A stretch of 64,000 bases of DNA from Pyrrhoderma lamaoense. Lineage: Eukaryota; Basidiomycota; Agaricomycetes; Hymenochaetales; Hymenochaetaceae. Numbering within the stretch: position 1 is the stretch's first letter; each line of letters begins with the position of its first letter. Where the stretch lies: positions 1,054,001-1,118,000 of the forward strand of contig NBAZ01000007.1 in assembly GCA_002794735.1 (NCBI GenBank), read 5' to 3'. The position numbers were made by a program, and so were the translations under genes. The notes under the pieces are model-generated. The model worked only from the letters and a program-made list of their open reading frames with translations. It made no database searches and was not told the DNA's origin. This document shows positions 11,607 to 24,100 of this stretch, piece by piece.

Positions 11607-12864
11607 ATGGCATACGGTAGAGAAATTTACTATAAACAAAAGGCAATCTCAAAAACTAATGCGCGCGAAATGCTACTCTAGGAGCTTCAGGAGGTCGTGG
11701 AGGTTTCGGGGCTGCTCGTGGACGAGGACGTGGAGGTGCTAGTGACAGAGGGAGAGGGAGAGGAGGAAATCGCGGTGGTGGATGTAAATAAGTTCTGACA
11801 ATCAGTCCTTAAAAATGTCTACTCATATGATTTTCTCTTATAACAGCTTTCGGTGGAAGGGGTAGAGGTGGGGGAAGAGGTGCTCCTGGAGGCCGGGGAG
11901 CTCGTGGAGGCCCAGGAGGACGAGGTCGCGGCGGTGCTGCTAAAAGGGGAGCTAAGGGAGGTTCCAATGTCATTATTGAGCCCCATAGGCATGCGGGTGT
12001 TTTCATTGCAAAGGCCAAGGAGCATATGCTGGTCACGAAGAACCTTGTCCCCGGAGAATCCGTTTATGGTGAAAAACGGATATCTGTTGACGGCGGCGTC
12101 GATGGAACAAAAATTGAATACCGAGTCTGGAACCCCTTCCGCAGTAAGCTTGCTGCAGGTATTCTCGGTGGTGTAAGCGAAATCTACATTGCCCCTGGAA
12201 AGAAGGTGCTCTACTTGGGAGCTGCTAGTGGAACAAGTGTGAGCCATGTAGCTGATGTAGTTGGCCCCGTAAGTGTATCTGTTATTCTAGAATCTCATAT
12301 TCAACTCACTATATGCACAATATGCAGACTGGCACAGTATATGCTGTTGAATTCTCAAATCGATCGGGTCGTGACCTGATCGGTATGGCGAAGAAAAGGA
12401 CAAATGTTATCCGTAAGTTGCTTTCATCAGTCCTCCTTTATTTTCGTGTAATGACTAAATCATCTCATACTTTGTCTCTTAGCTATTGTTGAGGATGCTC
12501 GTCATCCAGCAAAATACAGGATACTCATGTCTATGGTCGATGTCATTTTCGCTGATGTTGCCCAACCCGATCAAGCACGTATTGTCGCCATCAATGCCCA
12601 CCAATTCTTAAAAAATCACGGACATGTTGTAATCTCGATAAAAGCTAATTGTATTGACTCCACGGCCCCAGCTGCTGTAGTTTTTGAAAGCGAGAGAAAC
12701 AAATTATTAGCTGAGAGGATCAAACCCCTTGAACAGCTAACTCTGGAGGTGAGCAAAGGCAGAGTTTGTCTGAGCTAATATCAGGAAACTTACTTGATTC
12801 ATAACAACAGCCATATGAACGTGATCATGCTATGGTTATCGGTGTTTATAACCGACACGACTAA
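11607..12864 (+). CDS. NOP1: Fibrillarin, box C/D snoRNP 2'-O-methyltransferase
   Basis: Nucleolar methyltransferase of box C/D snoRNPs, which methylates rRNA and histone H2A glutamine. Exons: 11607-11616, 11682-11783, 11847-12268, 12328-12412, 12483-12748, 12811-12864, totalling 939 bp (312 aa) with no frame break. A 10-bp first exon (MAY plus one base) leads into an Arg/Gly-rich GAR domain of about 75 residues ([16 protein letters not shown]). It is followed by the fibrillarin fold: [27 protein letters not shown], the SAM-binding [28 protein letters not shown] and [13 protein letters not shown]. The end [14 protein letters not shown] is the usual C-terminus. Length and motifs are typical of fungi. 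Confidence 0.96.
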
Positions 12865-13319
12865 ATCTAAAAATCATATTTTTTCCTCTAGTATCTACAC
12901 ATTTTCTCCTTTTTTTATTATCTGTTCTCTCACTTTTTTTCGATTTTACTGTCTGCGTGTAATTGTTCTTATATCATCTTGTCTCTGTCTGAATATATGC
13001 GATAAGTCTTTATCACTTCGAGTGTGAACGAATGAACACCAGTATCACTATTTGTTATTAGATCATGGCTGGGGCGGTGTTCGATCTGGACACGTCATGT
13101 CCAAAGAGGATTTGATCAGCGCACAGAGTCGACTACTTTGTGAACTGCGCTCCGGCGTGTCTGCTTGATTATTCTTCTCAAATCCAAGAACACTCTCAGC
13201 TGTCTTTTGTCTTGATTTTTTTCCGACTAATAAAGGCCTTCAAAGGAAAAAGAATTTTCAAATAGTGTGTTACGGTCTCGACTGGTCAGCTTACACGCCT
13301 CTTGGCTTCAGCCGAGCTG
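12865..13319. other. Fibrillarin 3' region and PMT2 promoter
   Basis: Pyrimidine-rich AT sequence with no convincing gene. A 16-codon open frame starts at 13065 (MAGAVFDLDTSC...) and could act as an upstream ORF if the PMT2 leader starts before it. This is speculative. Confidence 0.4.
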
Positions 13320-16311
13320 ATGCAACGTCCCTCTCAAGTTGCGCTTAACATTGGTTACTCCCCTCCTGGAAGCCCTACTCGTACTTCCTCAGAATTTGAG
13401 CAAGTTAGCTACCCGCCTTCGCATTGGTCATCTCAGCACGAAGAGGAGCTCCCTTTGCATTATATGTCCGAAGAAACAGCACGGAGAAGAGTCAGGACGG
13501 GTGGCACAACGGGTGCGGGAGAAGACAGTTTTAAAAATGAATCCAACTTCGATGATGGAAAGGATGTATATAACAAGATGAGAACCATCAGAGGACCAAC
13601 ACTTGGGGGACGTCCTCAGAGGCCTCCCCTCCTCCGGCAACAAATCTGGTAAGTTCTTTGTTTGTGAGCTGGCACTAGCAGACCATTCTCTGACACAAGA
13701 CGCGTTCATACTATTAGACGGAGTTTATTCAACAGAATCTTGAACATATCCCACCAGCTATATACACTCTGTTGTCGTGCTGGACGCGTTTCTATCGTAT
13801 CGGCAAGTCCAATATAGTCGTATGGGATGAAGCCCACTTTGGGAAATTCGGTTCACATTACTTAAAGCGAGAATTTTACTTCGATGTACATCCTCCGCTT
13901 GGGAAAATGCTTGTGGGACTGGTTGGTCTTCTGGCTGGTTATGATGGACTCTTCGATTTCAAAAGTGGTACAGAATACCCGGAGGGTGTGCCGTATGTAG
14001 CCATGCGGGTAATGCTAGCAACTTTCGGTGTAGCACTAGTTCCGCTTGGTTGGTATACTGCTGTGGAATTGGGGCTCAGTAAACGCGCTTGTCATATAGT
14101 AGCATTAATGGTTCTCTGCGGTAAGTTTAATGTCGTTTCTGAATATATGACAATGCTAAAATGGATGATGCATAGATATTGCATGGATATGTATTTCTCG
14201 GTTTATTCTTCTGGATGCTATGCTATTGTTCTTCACGTTTACTACTGTGTTCACTATGGCTAAATTCAATAATCAACAATATCGGTACGTTTCCCTAGTA
14301 ACTTATGTTTTAATCATACGAGTAACCTCTTTTTATAGTTCATTCTCCCCGGAGTGGTGGTTCTGGCTTACTATGACTGGTGTATCGATCGGCTGTGTAT
14401 GCAGGTATGAGGTTTCTAATCTATTTTAGATATCGTTTCGCTTACTTGGAAATAGCATCAAATGGGTTGGATTCTTTGTAACATCGCTAGTTGGCGCATA
14501 TACTATTGAAGATTTATGGAATAAATTCGGTGATCTCCGTCTCACTTATGTATGTTAGGATGAGATTGTATTTGAAGAGGATACTAACTTTCGGCCCAGC
14601 GCGAACAAGCCAGACATTGGTGTGCCCGAGTACTTTGTCTGATCGTTCTTCCGATCCTGGTCTATATGATGGCATTCAAGGTCCACTTTATGGTACTTAA
14701 TCACTCTGGCCCAGGTGACTCACAGATGAGCTCCTTGTTCCAAGCAAATCTTGTAGGCAATGATTTTGGGAAGAATCCTCTAGGTAAAGTCGCTATAATA
14801 TCTTTAAAAGTAGACATCCACTGAAGTTTGATTCCAGAGATTGCCTTCGGTTCAAGAATTACTTTAAAAAATGTTGGTTATGGTGGAGGACTTCTACATT
14901 CACATGTCCAAACTTTCCCGGTCGGTTCAAACCAGCAGCAGGTGACCTGCTATCACTACAAAGACTCAAACAACGAATGGGTTATCCAGCCTCGTTGGGA
15001 TGAGCCAGCACTTGATCTGAACGGACCCATCAGATTCCTTAAGGATGGTGATGTTATTCGACTCCAACATGGACCTACAACTCGCAATTTACACTCCCAT
15101 AACGTTCCTGCCCCTGTCACCAAACTCCATAATGAGGTATCATGCTATGGAAACTCTACAGTCGGCGATTTCCACGACTACTGGAGAGTTGAAGTTGTTG
15201 ATGATCTGAAGGCCGGTAGAAAGGACAACATTGATCGTATTCACTCACTGACTACTCGACTTCGATTACGGCATGAAAAACTGGGTTGCTATCTCCGCGC
15301 AGCAAATGTCAATCTCCCGGAATGGGGTTTTAAACAAATCGAAGTTACCTGTGCAAAGGAGAACAACCCAAGTGATACCCATACTTGGTGGAACGTTGAA
15401 AGTCACTGGAACGACAGACGTATGTATTATCACCTACCTCTTTTATGATCACTATTGATATATGATGTGTCACAGTTCCTGCTGGCGAAAGTAGCTACTA
15501 TAAGTCTCCTTTCCTTCACGACTTCTGGCATCTCAATGTAGCTATGATGACTTCCAATAATGCACTAATTCCGGATCCGGATAAGGAAGATATTTTAGCA
15601 TCATCTCCTTCCGATTGGCCTTTCTTGCATCTCGGTCTCCGTATGTGCGGTTGGGCTGATAATCAGACAAAGTACTATCTTCTTGGTACCCCAATTATCT
15701 GGTGGGCAGGGTCGGCAAGTTTGATCGTGTCAGTTGTTGTTGCAATAGTATATATTTTGAGGCAACAACGTAAATACAAGGATTTCGATGCTGGTACGTA
15801 TTCCATATGCACTGAGTCCGATACATAGTCAAGACTAATTTCCTCCAGATGAATGGGAGCACTTCCTATACGTTGGAAAAGTGGCCTTGGTTGGATGGGC
15901 GTTCCATTACTTCCCTTTCCTGATTATGGGTCGAGTAACCTATATCCATCATTACGTACGTGCTCTTGCATACTGACAAGCTAATGTTTTATTGACGTGT
16001 ATGAACAAAGTTACCCACGTTGTACTTCTCTGTCTTGATGTTCGCCCACTTGCTCGACCATTTCGTTTTCACTAGCCGTAGGATCTCCGAGAGTAGAAAA
16101 TGGGTGGTCTTTGGTATTGTCATGTTTGCCATCTTTGCGAACTTCTGGTGGTTTAAGGGACTTGCCTTTGGTATTGATGGGCCAATCAAAGAACATAAAG
16201 GCCTATTATGGCGTAAAGTGAGTTCACTCACTCTCCTCACTTACGACAGAGATGCTGATGCACCGTGCGTGTATCCAGACATGGAACATCTACGACCAAA
16301 TACATCTGTAA
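13320..16311 (+). CDS. PMT2: Dolichyl-phosphate-mannose--protein mannosyltransferase, PMT2 family
   Basis: ER membrane enzyme that transfers mannose from dolichyl phosphate to Ser/Thr of secretory proteins. The first cytosolic exon starts MQRPSQVAL at 13320. From 13718 come [19 protein letters not shown], the luminal loop [15 protein letters not shown] with the DE pair needed for catalysis, [17 protein letters not shown] and [11 protein letters not shown] repeats follow (14840-15450: [34 protein letters not shown]), then the C-terminal membrane part ([43 protein letters not shown]). The last exon (16279-16311) ends [10 protein letters not shown], as usual for Pmt2. The frame does not pass cleanly from exon 1 to exon 2 at 13650/13718; one base appears to be missing in exon 1, probably in a C run. 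Confidence 0.93.
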
Positions 16312-16617
16312 TTGTGTTTATCTCTCACTTGTTCCCATTTCCAAAATTATATCATGCACATAAAACTATCTTATTATTCCATCCTCTGTTCGTTGTTCAC
16401 CTCTCTTATTCAAATAATACTATTTATATGGAAATACGTCTCGGATGTATTGTAATGGTACTCAAAAAGCGCCAATCATATTTAAAGAAAGCAAGTGATA
16501 CATCGTTGATATAGTGAATTGTAGGACTACTAGATAACCATCGAGCCAGAACCGTACACTGAACGGTCAAGAAAAAAAAATAAGGGACTACATGATAGAT
16601 CTACACATGAACGTTTT

Positions 16618-17680
16618 TTATGCAGCCTCAGCTGCAGCTTCTCCACCAGTCCCCGGGCAGTCACGCGAGATGTGGCTAGGAATATTTGATGTGATGGTAA
16701 GAAGAGAATTTAAGGTTTAGCTAAGATCAAGAGGGTACTCACTCGGAGGAACCACAGTTATAGCATGCCCTTCGTTGAGGTTGAGGACAGTCACGGCTGA
16801 TGTGACCCTAGAAAGAAAAGTTAGCTTATCCGTTTATGGGAGGGAGGGAAAGGGATATTTTTAGTAGGACCAGGACGGTACTTACGAAACCCGCGCAGTT
16901 ATAACACTTTGAACCTCGATTACAGTCACGCGAAATGTGACCTACTTCGCCACATGTGAAACTAGATTGGGGAAGGTATATATAAGCCCACGGTTAGAGG
17001 AAAGAGAGGAGGGAAAGGCTTGGAAGTACCCACCAAGTTTTTCCAGAGCCATGTCCTCCTCCACCTCTGTAGTTTCCTCCTGAGTGGGAGTTGTCCCCGT
17101 CATGGTTGACACCTGGACAGTTGCGTGCGATGTGCCCGATTCGTCCGCACTTATAGCATTCTTGGCCACTGTTGTTGGCTCCAGAGCTGCTGTTGTTGTT
17201 GTTATTGTTATTGAATGCCGAGTAGTTACCGCCGCCGTTCTCTTCGTTAGCTGGGTTGGGACAATCGCGAGACTATACAAAGGTAGAGAGATAGGGAGGA
17301 GGAAGAGAAAAACGGTGAGAGAGATGCAGTTCAAGAGATTACAAAGAGTACGTACGATATGTCCAGATTCTTTGCAGTTGTAACACGTTTTTGGTTTTGT
17401 TTCGTTAGTGCAGTCGCGGGAGATGTGACCCTCATTTCCACCTTCAATAATTTAAAGGTTAGAGTGGTCGCTAAAAGTCAGAATTTGAATAACTTGGGAT
17501 GCTGACAGTTATAGCTGTCCGTATCCCATCAGATTTTGGGAATAATATTGATTAATCGTCGTAAGCTATATAAGAAACCTTTTCTTTGCTTATTAAAAAT
17601 CTTAGAAGAAGTACCATATTTGATCTCGCGTGCAATTTGATGCTTGGTGGCCAACTATATATTATCATGTTTTGGACATG
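16618..17680 (-). CDS. CCHC zinc-knuckle nucleic-acid-binding protein (Byr3/CNBP/Gis2-like)
   Basis: A small protein of zinc knuckles (CX2CX4HX4C) that binds single-stranded DNA or RNA; relatives act in translation control. At least six knuckles are read across many small exons: YNCGNEGHISRDC, CYNCKESGHISRDC, CYKCGRIGHIARNC, CFTCGEVGHISRDC, CYNCAGFGHISRDC, CYNCGSSDHISRDC. A Gly/Asn-rich spacer (NNNNNNNSSSG) sits between knuckles 2 and 3 and a Gly-rich spacer follows knuckle 3. The stop is at 16618. The 5' end is unsettled. The first knuckle needs an 8-bp exon (CTATAACT, near 17510) joined to an upstream exon ending in TG. A Met at 17679 (MSKT) would fit, but its donor would be non-canonical. 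Confidence 0.85.
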
Positions 17681-18476
17681 TTTCGTCAAGGCGTGATGAT
17701 GATATATGTTGAGGTTTGATATGTATATGTGCAATCACAATTTCGATGAAAGTGGTGAAAATGATGAATTCATTTTTTTTTTTTTTTTCATTTGAACAAT
17801 AACATATTTTGTTCAAAAAAACGTCGTCGTCGTCACCACCGCACATATACAAGAAGTGACATGTAAAAATAAACAAATCAACTGTCAGCACCGCAACTCG
17901 CTCCAACAAAAAAGACATTAGAAAAGGTAGTTAAAATTTGAAGGAAAAATTTTGTTGGGGAGTCAAGGGGGATCCAAAAAAAAATCCCTGAATGATTTGG
18001 AAAGATGTGCTTGATAAGATAGCATCATCAAAAGGAAGAAAAGAAAAAACCGGGCAACACAAAACACGACGCACATCCACCACAGTTAAAACAACCACGT
18101 CCACTCGCCATTTTTTTTAGTTGACTTTACTGTTGTGAGGGGTAGAGAAACAGTTTCATATTAGTAAGAGAGGGGTATTTATATGTTCACCAAGACAGGT
18201 GTAACGGCAACACCCTCTCTAAAACGCATCTACTGATGTGCACAAATTTGCATACATAGATAAAGAGTTTTTTTAGGGGGTTCTGTTGAGCTGGCCTACG
18301 TGGAGGTTTGAAGAAGAGATGTGAGTATCCCTACACGTGCTCTCTGTATGCGGTTAATATGGCGCTTATTAATTCGGGTGACCCAATTTGCCCTCTGAGA
18401 CCAGAGATTCAGAAAATAGAAGATTAGGAGTAATATAAATGACAATAGAATACATATACACGTAGTAAAATTAATG
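17681..18476. other. Intergenic: zinc-knuckle gene promoter and RPN8 3' end
   Basis: No gene is seen. It holds a long T tract at about 17768-17788, several A-rich tracts, and presumably the 5' leader and promoter of the zinc-knuckle gene. Confidence 0.4.
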
Positions 18477-19694
18477 CTACTTCAGCTTATCCCCGCTCTT
18501 GCTCTCCTCCTTCCTTTTTTCGTCTTCTTTCTTCCCATTTTCCTTTTCCACCTTTTTGGTTTTCAAGTCCTCTTCCTTGCCCTCTTCTAACTCGGCCCTT
18601 CCATTTGCCTCCTTGTTGTCTACGAGTGCGTGTAGGGCAATCACAGACCTCACTAAACTACTCAGATAGACGACGAGTAGCTGATCGTTCGTATTCGCAG
18701 TAAAGCTTTGAGTTATTGTTTGATCCTCTAAATCAGGAAGTAAGTTGAAGACGTCTTGTAAATGGTATACGATCTGGTGGTTTATTGGAAGCTTCCCAGC
18801 CGCAACATCAACAAGGTATTTATGGACTTCGAGTAATCTTGACTGAAGACCTCTTAATGATGCAAGTTGCTCGCTAACACGGGTTGCGAGCGTTGTTGTT
18901 GTTGAATCTTTTATATCTCGTAAGAGATGCTCCACGCCAATTTCTTCTGCTTCCTCTGCTTCTATCGCTGAGGGTACGTGGAGGAAGGTTTTTCTTGTTT
19001 CGGTCCCATCCTAAGAAAGAAAATATATAGCCAGACTATTAACTTTCCATATGTGATCTATAACTTACATCCTTGATCTCCTCTACAGCAAAGTATGCAT
19101 CAGTAGGAATACCAACACACTGCGGTCGTACATCCACAATGACCATCACTGGTCTTGGAATAAACCTCTTGAAGAGTTCATTAATTTCTAAGTCTGATGC
19201 CCTTAACTTAGGTCCAGTATGATACCATCCAATCATGCGTTCCCGAGCTATTGGATAAAGTCGCATTTAGAAAGCAAGGAGAGAAGTAAAAAGGCTGTAG
19301 AAGCGTACATACCATTGACTTTCTTGAACATCTCCCATACTGAGTCAATAAAGTTATGATCCAAAAACCAAGTTTTGCTATCCTTCTCATCCTCTTCGAA
19401 AGGTACTGCAAACGAATTCGCCACATTCATAACTTTTCCATTATCTTGGCCTAGTAAAACACCGACTACTCGTTTTGACGAGCTCCTTGCGACCGTCCGT
19501 GCATGGTGATCGGCAACAGATAATAAAACCAGAGGGTGGACAACTAGGTGACATCAGCATTTGGTCCATACTATCAGCTAAGAGGTGCTTTACCAACGGT
19601 TGTTCCTTGGAGCTCTAAAAGCTGTGATTATTGTCAGTATAGAGCAGTATATAGGTACTTAAACACTAACTTGCTCTGTAGTAGTTGCGACCAT
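18477..19694 (-). CDS. RPN8: 26S proteasome regulatory subunit Rpn8
   Basis: Lid subunit of the 19S regulatory particle, partner of the deubiquitinase Rpn11. It starts MVATTTEQ at 19694 (exon 1 of 24 bp). Two short introns then lead to [75 protein letters not shown] and [13 protein letters not shown]. This is the MPN domain without a full JAMM metal site, as expected for Rpn8. The C-terminal half (18477-18935) has the helical region [17 protein letters not shown] and ends in a Lys/Glu-rich tail. All frames join without error. Confidence 0.95.
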
Positions 19695-19882
19695 AATTTT
19701 ACTAAGTTCGTTGAACAAGCAGGAAACTATGGAGAGGGTAAAGTAAAGTAAAGTGTGTATACGCGTCCATCATATACATGCAACGCGTACGCGTCGTCAC
19801 GATCGACGTGAGATCAGCGTCTTCTCATCACACACAAGTTTCATGTAATCAATTGATATTGATATTCACACAGACCAACGAG

Positions 19883-20833
19883 ATGTCTTCTTTCCGCCAC
19901 GTACTCCCTATTGTTAGGCCATAGTAGCTATATTACTCCGTAGGTAAAACCTACCAACCCTTCTAAATCGCATATGTTATGGAGATTGACTCATACATCA
20001 AAATTGGATACATATGTTCATGGAGAAAATCCATATGCCTTCGTAGTACATACTGATGCTTCTGAGTCATTTGCCGCAATGTAAATTTTATTTTATGTCT
20101 CATAGTAGTCCTTTTTCTAACTTACTCTTAAAGATCATGCGCTAAGCTACTAGCACATGGTTTTGACCTTATAATCTGCTCAATAGGACATACATCTTTG
20201 CAAGAGCCCTTACAGAAATTATATCCATCAAAAAGCATCACTGTATTATCATTAGCTGGAGAGGAGACCTCGAGGGACAGTAAACTGCAACATCTATCTG
20301 AGCTTCTATCAGCATGTCCAATTAGTTTCGCTATGATTTGCGTGTCAGAGGGATCAAAAACAAAGGAACTTACAACTTCCGAAGTCTTTCCTGATGGACT
20401 GTTTGTTAAGCTTCAGCAGCTAGTGCTTCCGACTCTTATTAGGTGTAGCCCATCGGCGCTCATATTGATATCAGATACTTTGGGGACTCCATCATCAGAT
20501 TTTTTTCAGGTATAACTGAAGTTGGCTTCATATTCGTACTATACTGATCAGAATTCTTAGTCTTACGTCGAAAGCCTGTCGCGAAAGTTACTCGTCAAGG
20601 GACACGATGGGACTGAAGTAAAGCATATAGAGTACTATGCCGACGGACGAAGCGCGTATCTAGGTGATACGCAGGTTGAAATACTTGCAGATACATGTTT
20701 CCAGGCTATTGGTTACAGTTCACCACATATTGTTCCCATTTGGAGCCATGAACTTCTGTATTTATTATCATGGCTTTTGCTATATATTTTTCCATTATCG
20801 TTTGTGCAGTGGCTTCTCCATTTAAAGGATTGA
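19883..20833 (+). CDS. Divergent SDR-like membrane protein (17-beta-HSD12 / Ifa38-like fold?)
   Basis: Not confidently recognised. Three or four exons give a protein of about 260 residues: a possible start at 19883 (MSSFRHVLPI, needing a very short intron) or at 19974 (MLWRLTHTS). It continues with YAFVVHTDASESFAAISCAKLLAHGFDLIICSIG, a segment laid out like the Rossmann start of short-chain dehydrogenases but without the TGxxxGxG glycines. Later come PSALILISDTLGTP and SYVESLSRKLL, in the place of the Ser and YxxxK of that family; the Tyr-Lys spacing is not kept. The C-terminus YLLSWLLLYIFPLSFVQWLL looks like a membrane anchor. If it is an SDR, it is probably catalytically dead. An unrelated conserved fungal family is the alternative. 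Confidence 0.4.
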
Positions 20834-21145
20834 AAACTTCAAAAAGCTGGCTTCCGATTTCTCAGAATTTCTATCACGTTTGACTCTTTCCGTGCTTTTT
20901 ATCTGTTACTGATTGTAGTCTTCTAAACAAAGAATGCTGTTTGTGCCGTGTTCAATATCTTTTAGATACGCTGAGATTATACTCTAAAATTGAAATGACG
21001 TAATCTTGCCATTGACTTCACCCGACTCCTAATTAGTATTCCTGGACCATAAAGACTTAACATGGCTTAATGTCTGCCAAAACTATTTTGAATCTATCTT
21101 AGAAACAACAGCAACTCAGAAATCTTGGGTTGTTTCTAACAGAAA
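20834..21145. other. Intergenic: XPF promoter region
   Basis: AT-rich; no coding sequence or recognised site. Confidence 0.4.
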
Positions 21146-24100
21146 ATGTCTGAAGCTCGTATTCCACCTCTTCTACCTTTTCAAAAGCACATCGTTGAGA
21201 ATGTTCATGACCCTTCATCATCTGACTTTTTGATCCTCGCTCGAGGTCTTGGGCTGCGTAAGATAGTTTGCACCCTACTTCAAATTTATGACGGGCCGCA
21301 GAATCTCGTCATACTTGTAAATGCTGGAGACGAAGAAGTTGCTATTGGGGAACAACTGGGAATACTAGGATGCAGGAATCCTGGATTAAGGGTAGTAGGT
21401 TGGGAGATGGGTAGGAAAGACCGGTATGTGTGTATACACAAAGTACCCATATCTACTCAAAGGAATGAGCATAACATCGGTAAAGACAGAATCTATATAA
21501 ACAGGGAGGCTTAATCTCTGTGACTTCGAGGATACTTGTTGTGGACATGTTGCAGGCTGACATTCCAATTGATATGATAACTGGTATGGTAGTATTACAT
21601 GCAGAGAAGTACGTTCATGTTCATATCAGCTTTATATCTCTGACCATGAACAAGGGTTACCTCGCTTTCATTAGAAGCCTTTATCATCAGATTGTACAGA
21701 GAAAAAAATTCCGTTGGATTTGTGAAGGCGTTTTCCGACGCTCCGGAGCACATCACTACAGGCCTATATCCCCTTAAGTCTATCATGAAGGAGCTGCAGC
21801 TTCGAAAAGTACACATTTATCCCCGTTTCCATGAAGAAATAAGAGGATCACTGGAAAGAAGAAAAGCCGATGTTATCGAACTGTTGCAAGGTTTGTCAGA
21901 GCCTATGAAAGATATTCATCAAGCAATTATTCAATGTATGAATGCGACACTCTCGGAATTGAAACGTTCGAACACAATGGTAAGAACGATATGTATAGAT
22001 GACTGACCGACCTAATACTTCTTCTCAGCTTGATTTAGACGACTTAACAGTAGAAAATGCATACTTCCGATCTTTTGATGCAATTGTACGAAGACAACTA
22101 GACCCTGTTTGGCATAGAGTAGGGCCAAAGACAAAGCAATTAGTGAGCGATCTAGCAGTGTTACGAAACCTATTAAAGTATGTGGGCCAAAACCTTGTGT
22201 GAGAACTAGGAAAATTGAATAACCACATCAGTTATCTACTATCTTACGATCCTCTCGCTTTTCACGCATATCTTGAGACGATCATAGAAGCCAACTCTTC
22301 TACTAATCCAGGATCTATGAAGCAGAATCAATCACCGTGGTTATTTATGGATGCTGCACACATAATCTTCCAAACCGCAAAGCGTCGTTGTTACCTCACC
22401 ACCTCAGTTCAGAAATCTAAGCAGGATCCAAAACCTGCCGAAGAAGACCAGACAGAATATGATATTGATCTTGTCGATGATGAAGATGCATGGGCTGCTC
22501 TTGATGAAGTCGAAGGAGCAACTAGGTCTAATGAAACAGTATTGAATGAAGGTCAAGAGGCAGAAACTAGTAGGAAGAAACGAAAAAAGCCATGGTTACC
22601 GGATGGAATAGACCCTGTTCTAGAGGAACTCCCAAAATGGAGTTTACTTGCTGATATACTACAAGAAATCGAAGAGGAAATGATACGCCTTGACTCTTCA
22701 ACTTCATTCGGTAAGGAAGCTGATAATCAACAAATTTGTATTATTTTGCTAAGTTTAACCTTAGCAACCCCTGGATCCAACAACATCCTTGTTATGTGCT
22801 CCAGTCCTCGTACTTGTGAAATCTTGGGAGAATACCTTAATGACTTAGATAGACGGAAAACAAGGGATATGTGGGGAAGACGTATGATGGAGCGACGTTT
22901 GCGTTTATATTTATGGTGGAAGGCAAAGTTGGACTCAGATCGTAAACAACAGAAGCAAGAGATTCACAGCACTGGAAAAGAGATGACCAATAAACCTGAA
23001 ACCTCTACTTCTGAGACAAACAAGAGTGCATTTATTGAAGCAATTGAAAAAAAGGAAGCGTTACGAAAGGAAAGAAGAATGAATCGTCGAAGAGTCCGAG
23101 GAAGTCCTATCATTACTGCTACAAGTTCTCGTACTACACCTATCCCTGGACTCGCTAGAGAAGAAACCCCAAGTATCATTAAGACTCAGGAATCCGGTAT
23201 GTCAGGAAAAGAGCGAGAAAAACTAGGTATTTTAACTGGTGAAGGGGAGATGAGAGTCGAGGCCAATAATATAGCGAAATTGTGGGAGTTTTCTACTCTT
23301 CGCATTTGGATGCTTACCCATTTGTATCAGTCTTGCCAGTCAGAAGGATGCGATAATCATTGATGATGACGATGATGACGATGACGAATTAGAAGTAATC
23401 AATAGTTCTTCTAAGAAGAATACAATTGATATCGACGAAGAGGTCGCACTTTCTTTGGCTACAGAAAAGCCTGAAATCGACCCCAATTATGGCCTTCTGG
23501 AGCCTGAACAGACAGTTATATTCAGAGCTTACTCTGATGATGACGATGATCAGCTACTTGAAGACCTGAGTCCTCGGTTCATCGTTATGTTTGAACCAAA
23601 TCTTGACTTTATTCGGCGCATTGAGGTAGATTCACCGTTTAAGTGGTCCATCATACATGAAATAACCTTTTACTAGTGTTATAGAAGTTCTAATCCTGGC
23701 CTCGCTGTGCGAGCTTATTTTATGATATATGAAAATAGTTGTGAAGAACATAAATTCTTGGCTGGAATTAGAAGAGAAAAGGAGGCGTTCACCCGACTTA
23801 TTAAAGAGCGAGGAGTGAGTCGCATTTTTATTTGAAATTACGAGTGAATGTAATCATTCGCTTTAGAGTATGTTCATTGCACTTGGGGAGGATAAAGCCT
23901 CTTCTTCGGGAGACAGCATAATCAAATCGATCAGCACACGTATTGGTGGGGGCAGCAAGCTAAAGCTCTCCCTTCCCAAGTAATTGTAGATATGCGCGAA
24001 TTCCGTTCTACTTTACCCTCACTATTGCATGCTGCAAAAATATTGGTTATTCCCGCGACCCTGACCGTTGGCGATTATATATTAGCTCCCGACATTTGCG

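Noticed and set aside
19883..20833. Elongator subunit Elp5/Elp6
   Set aside because: General size and a RecA-like feel suggested it, but no matching motif could be found, and the C-terminal membrane segment argues against it.
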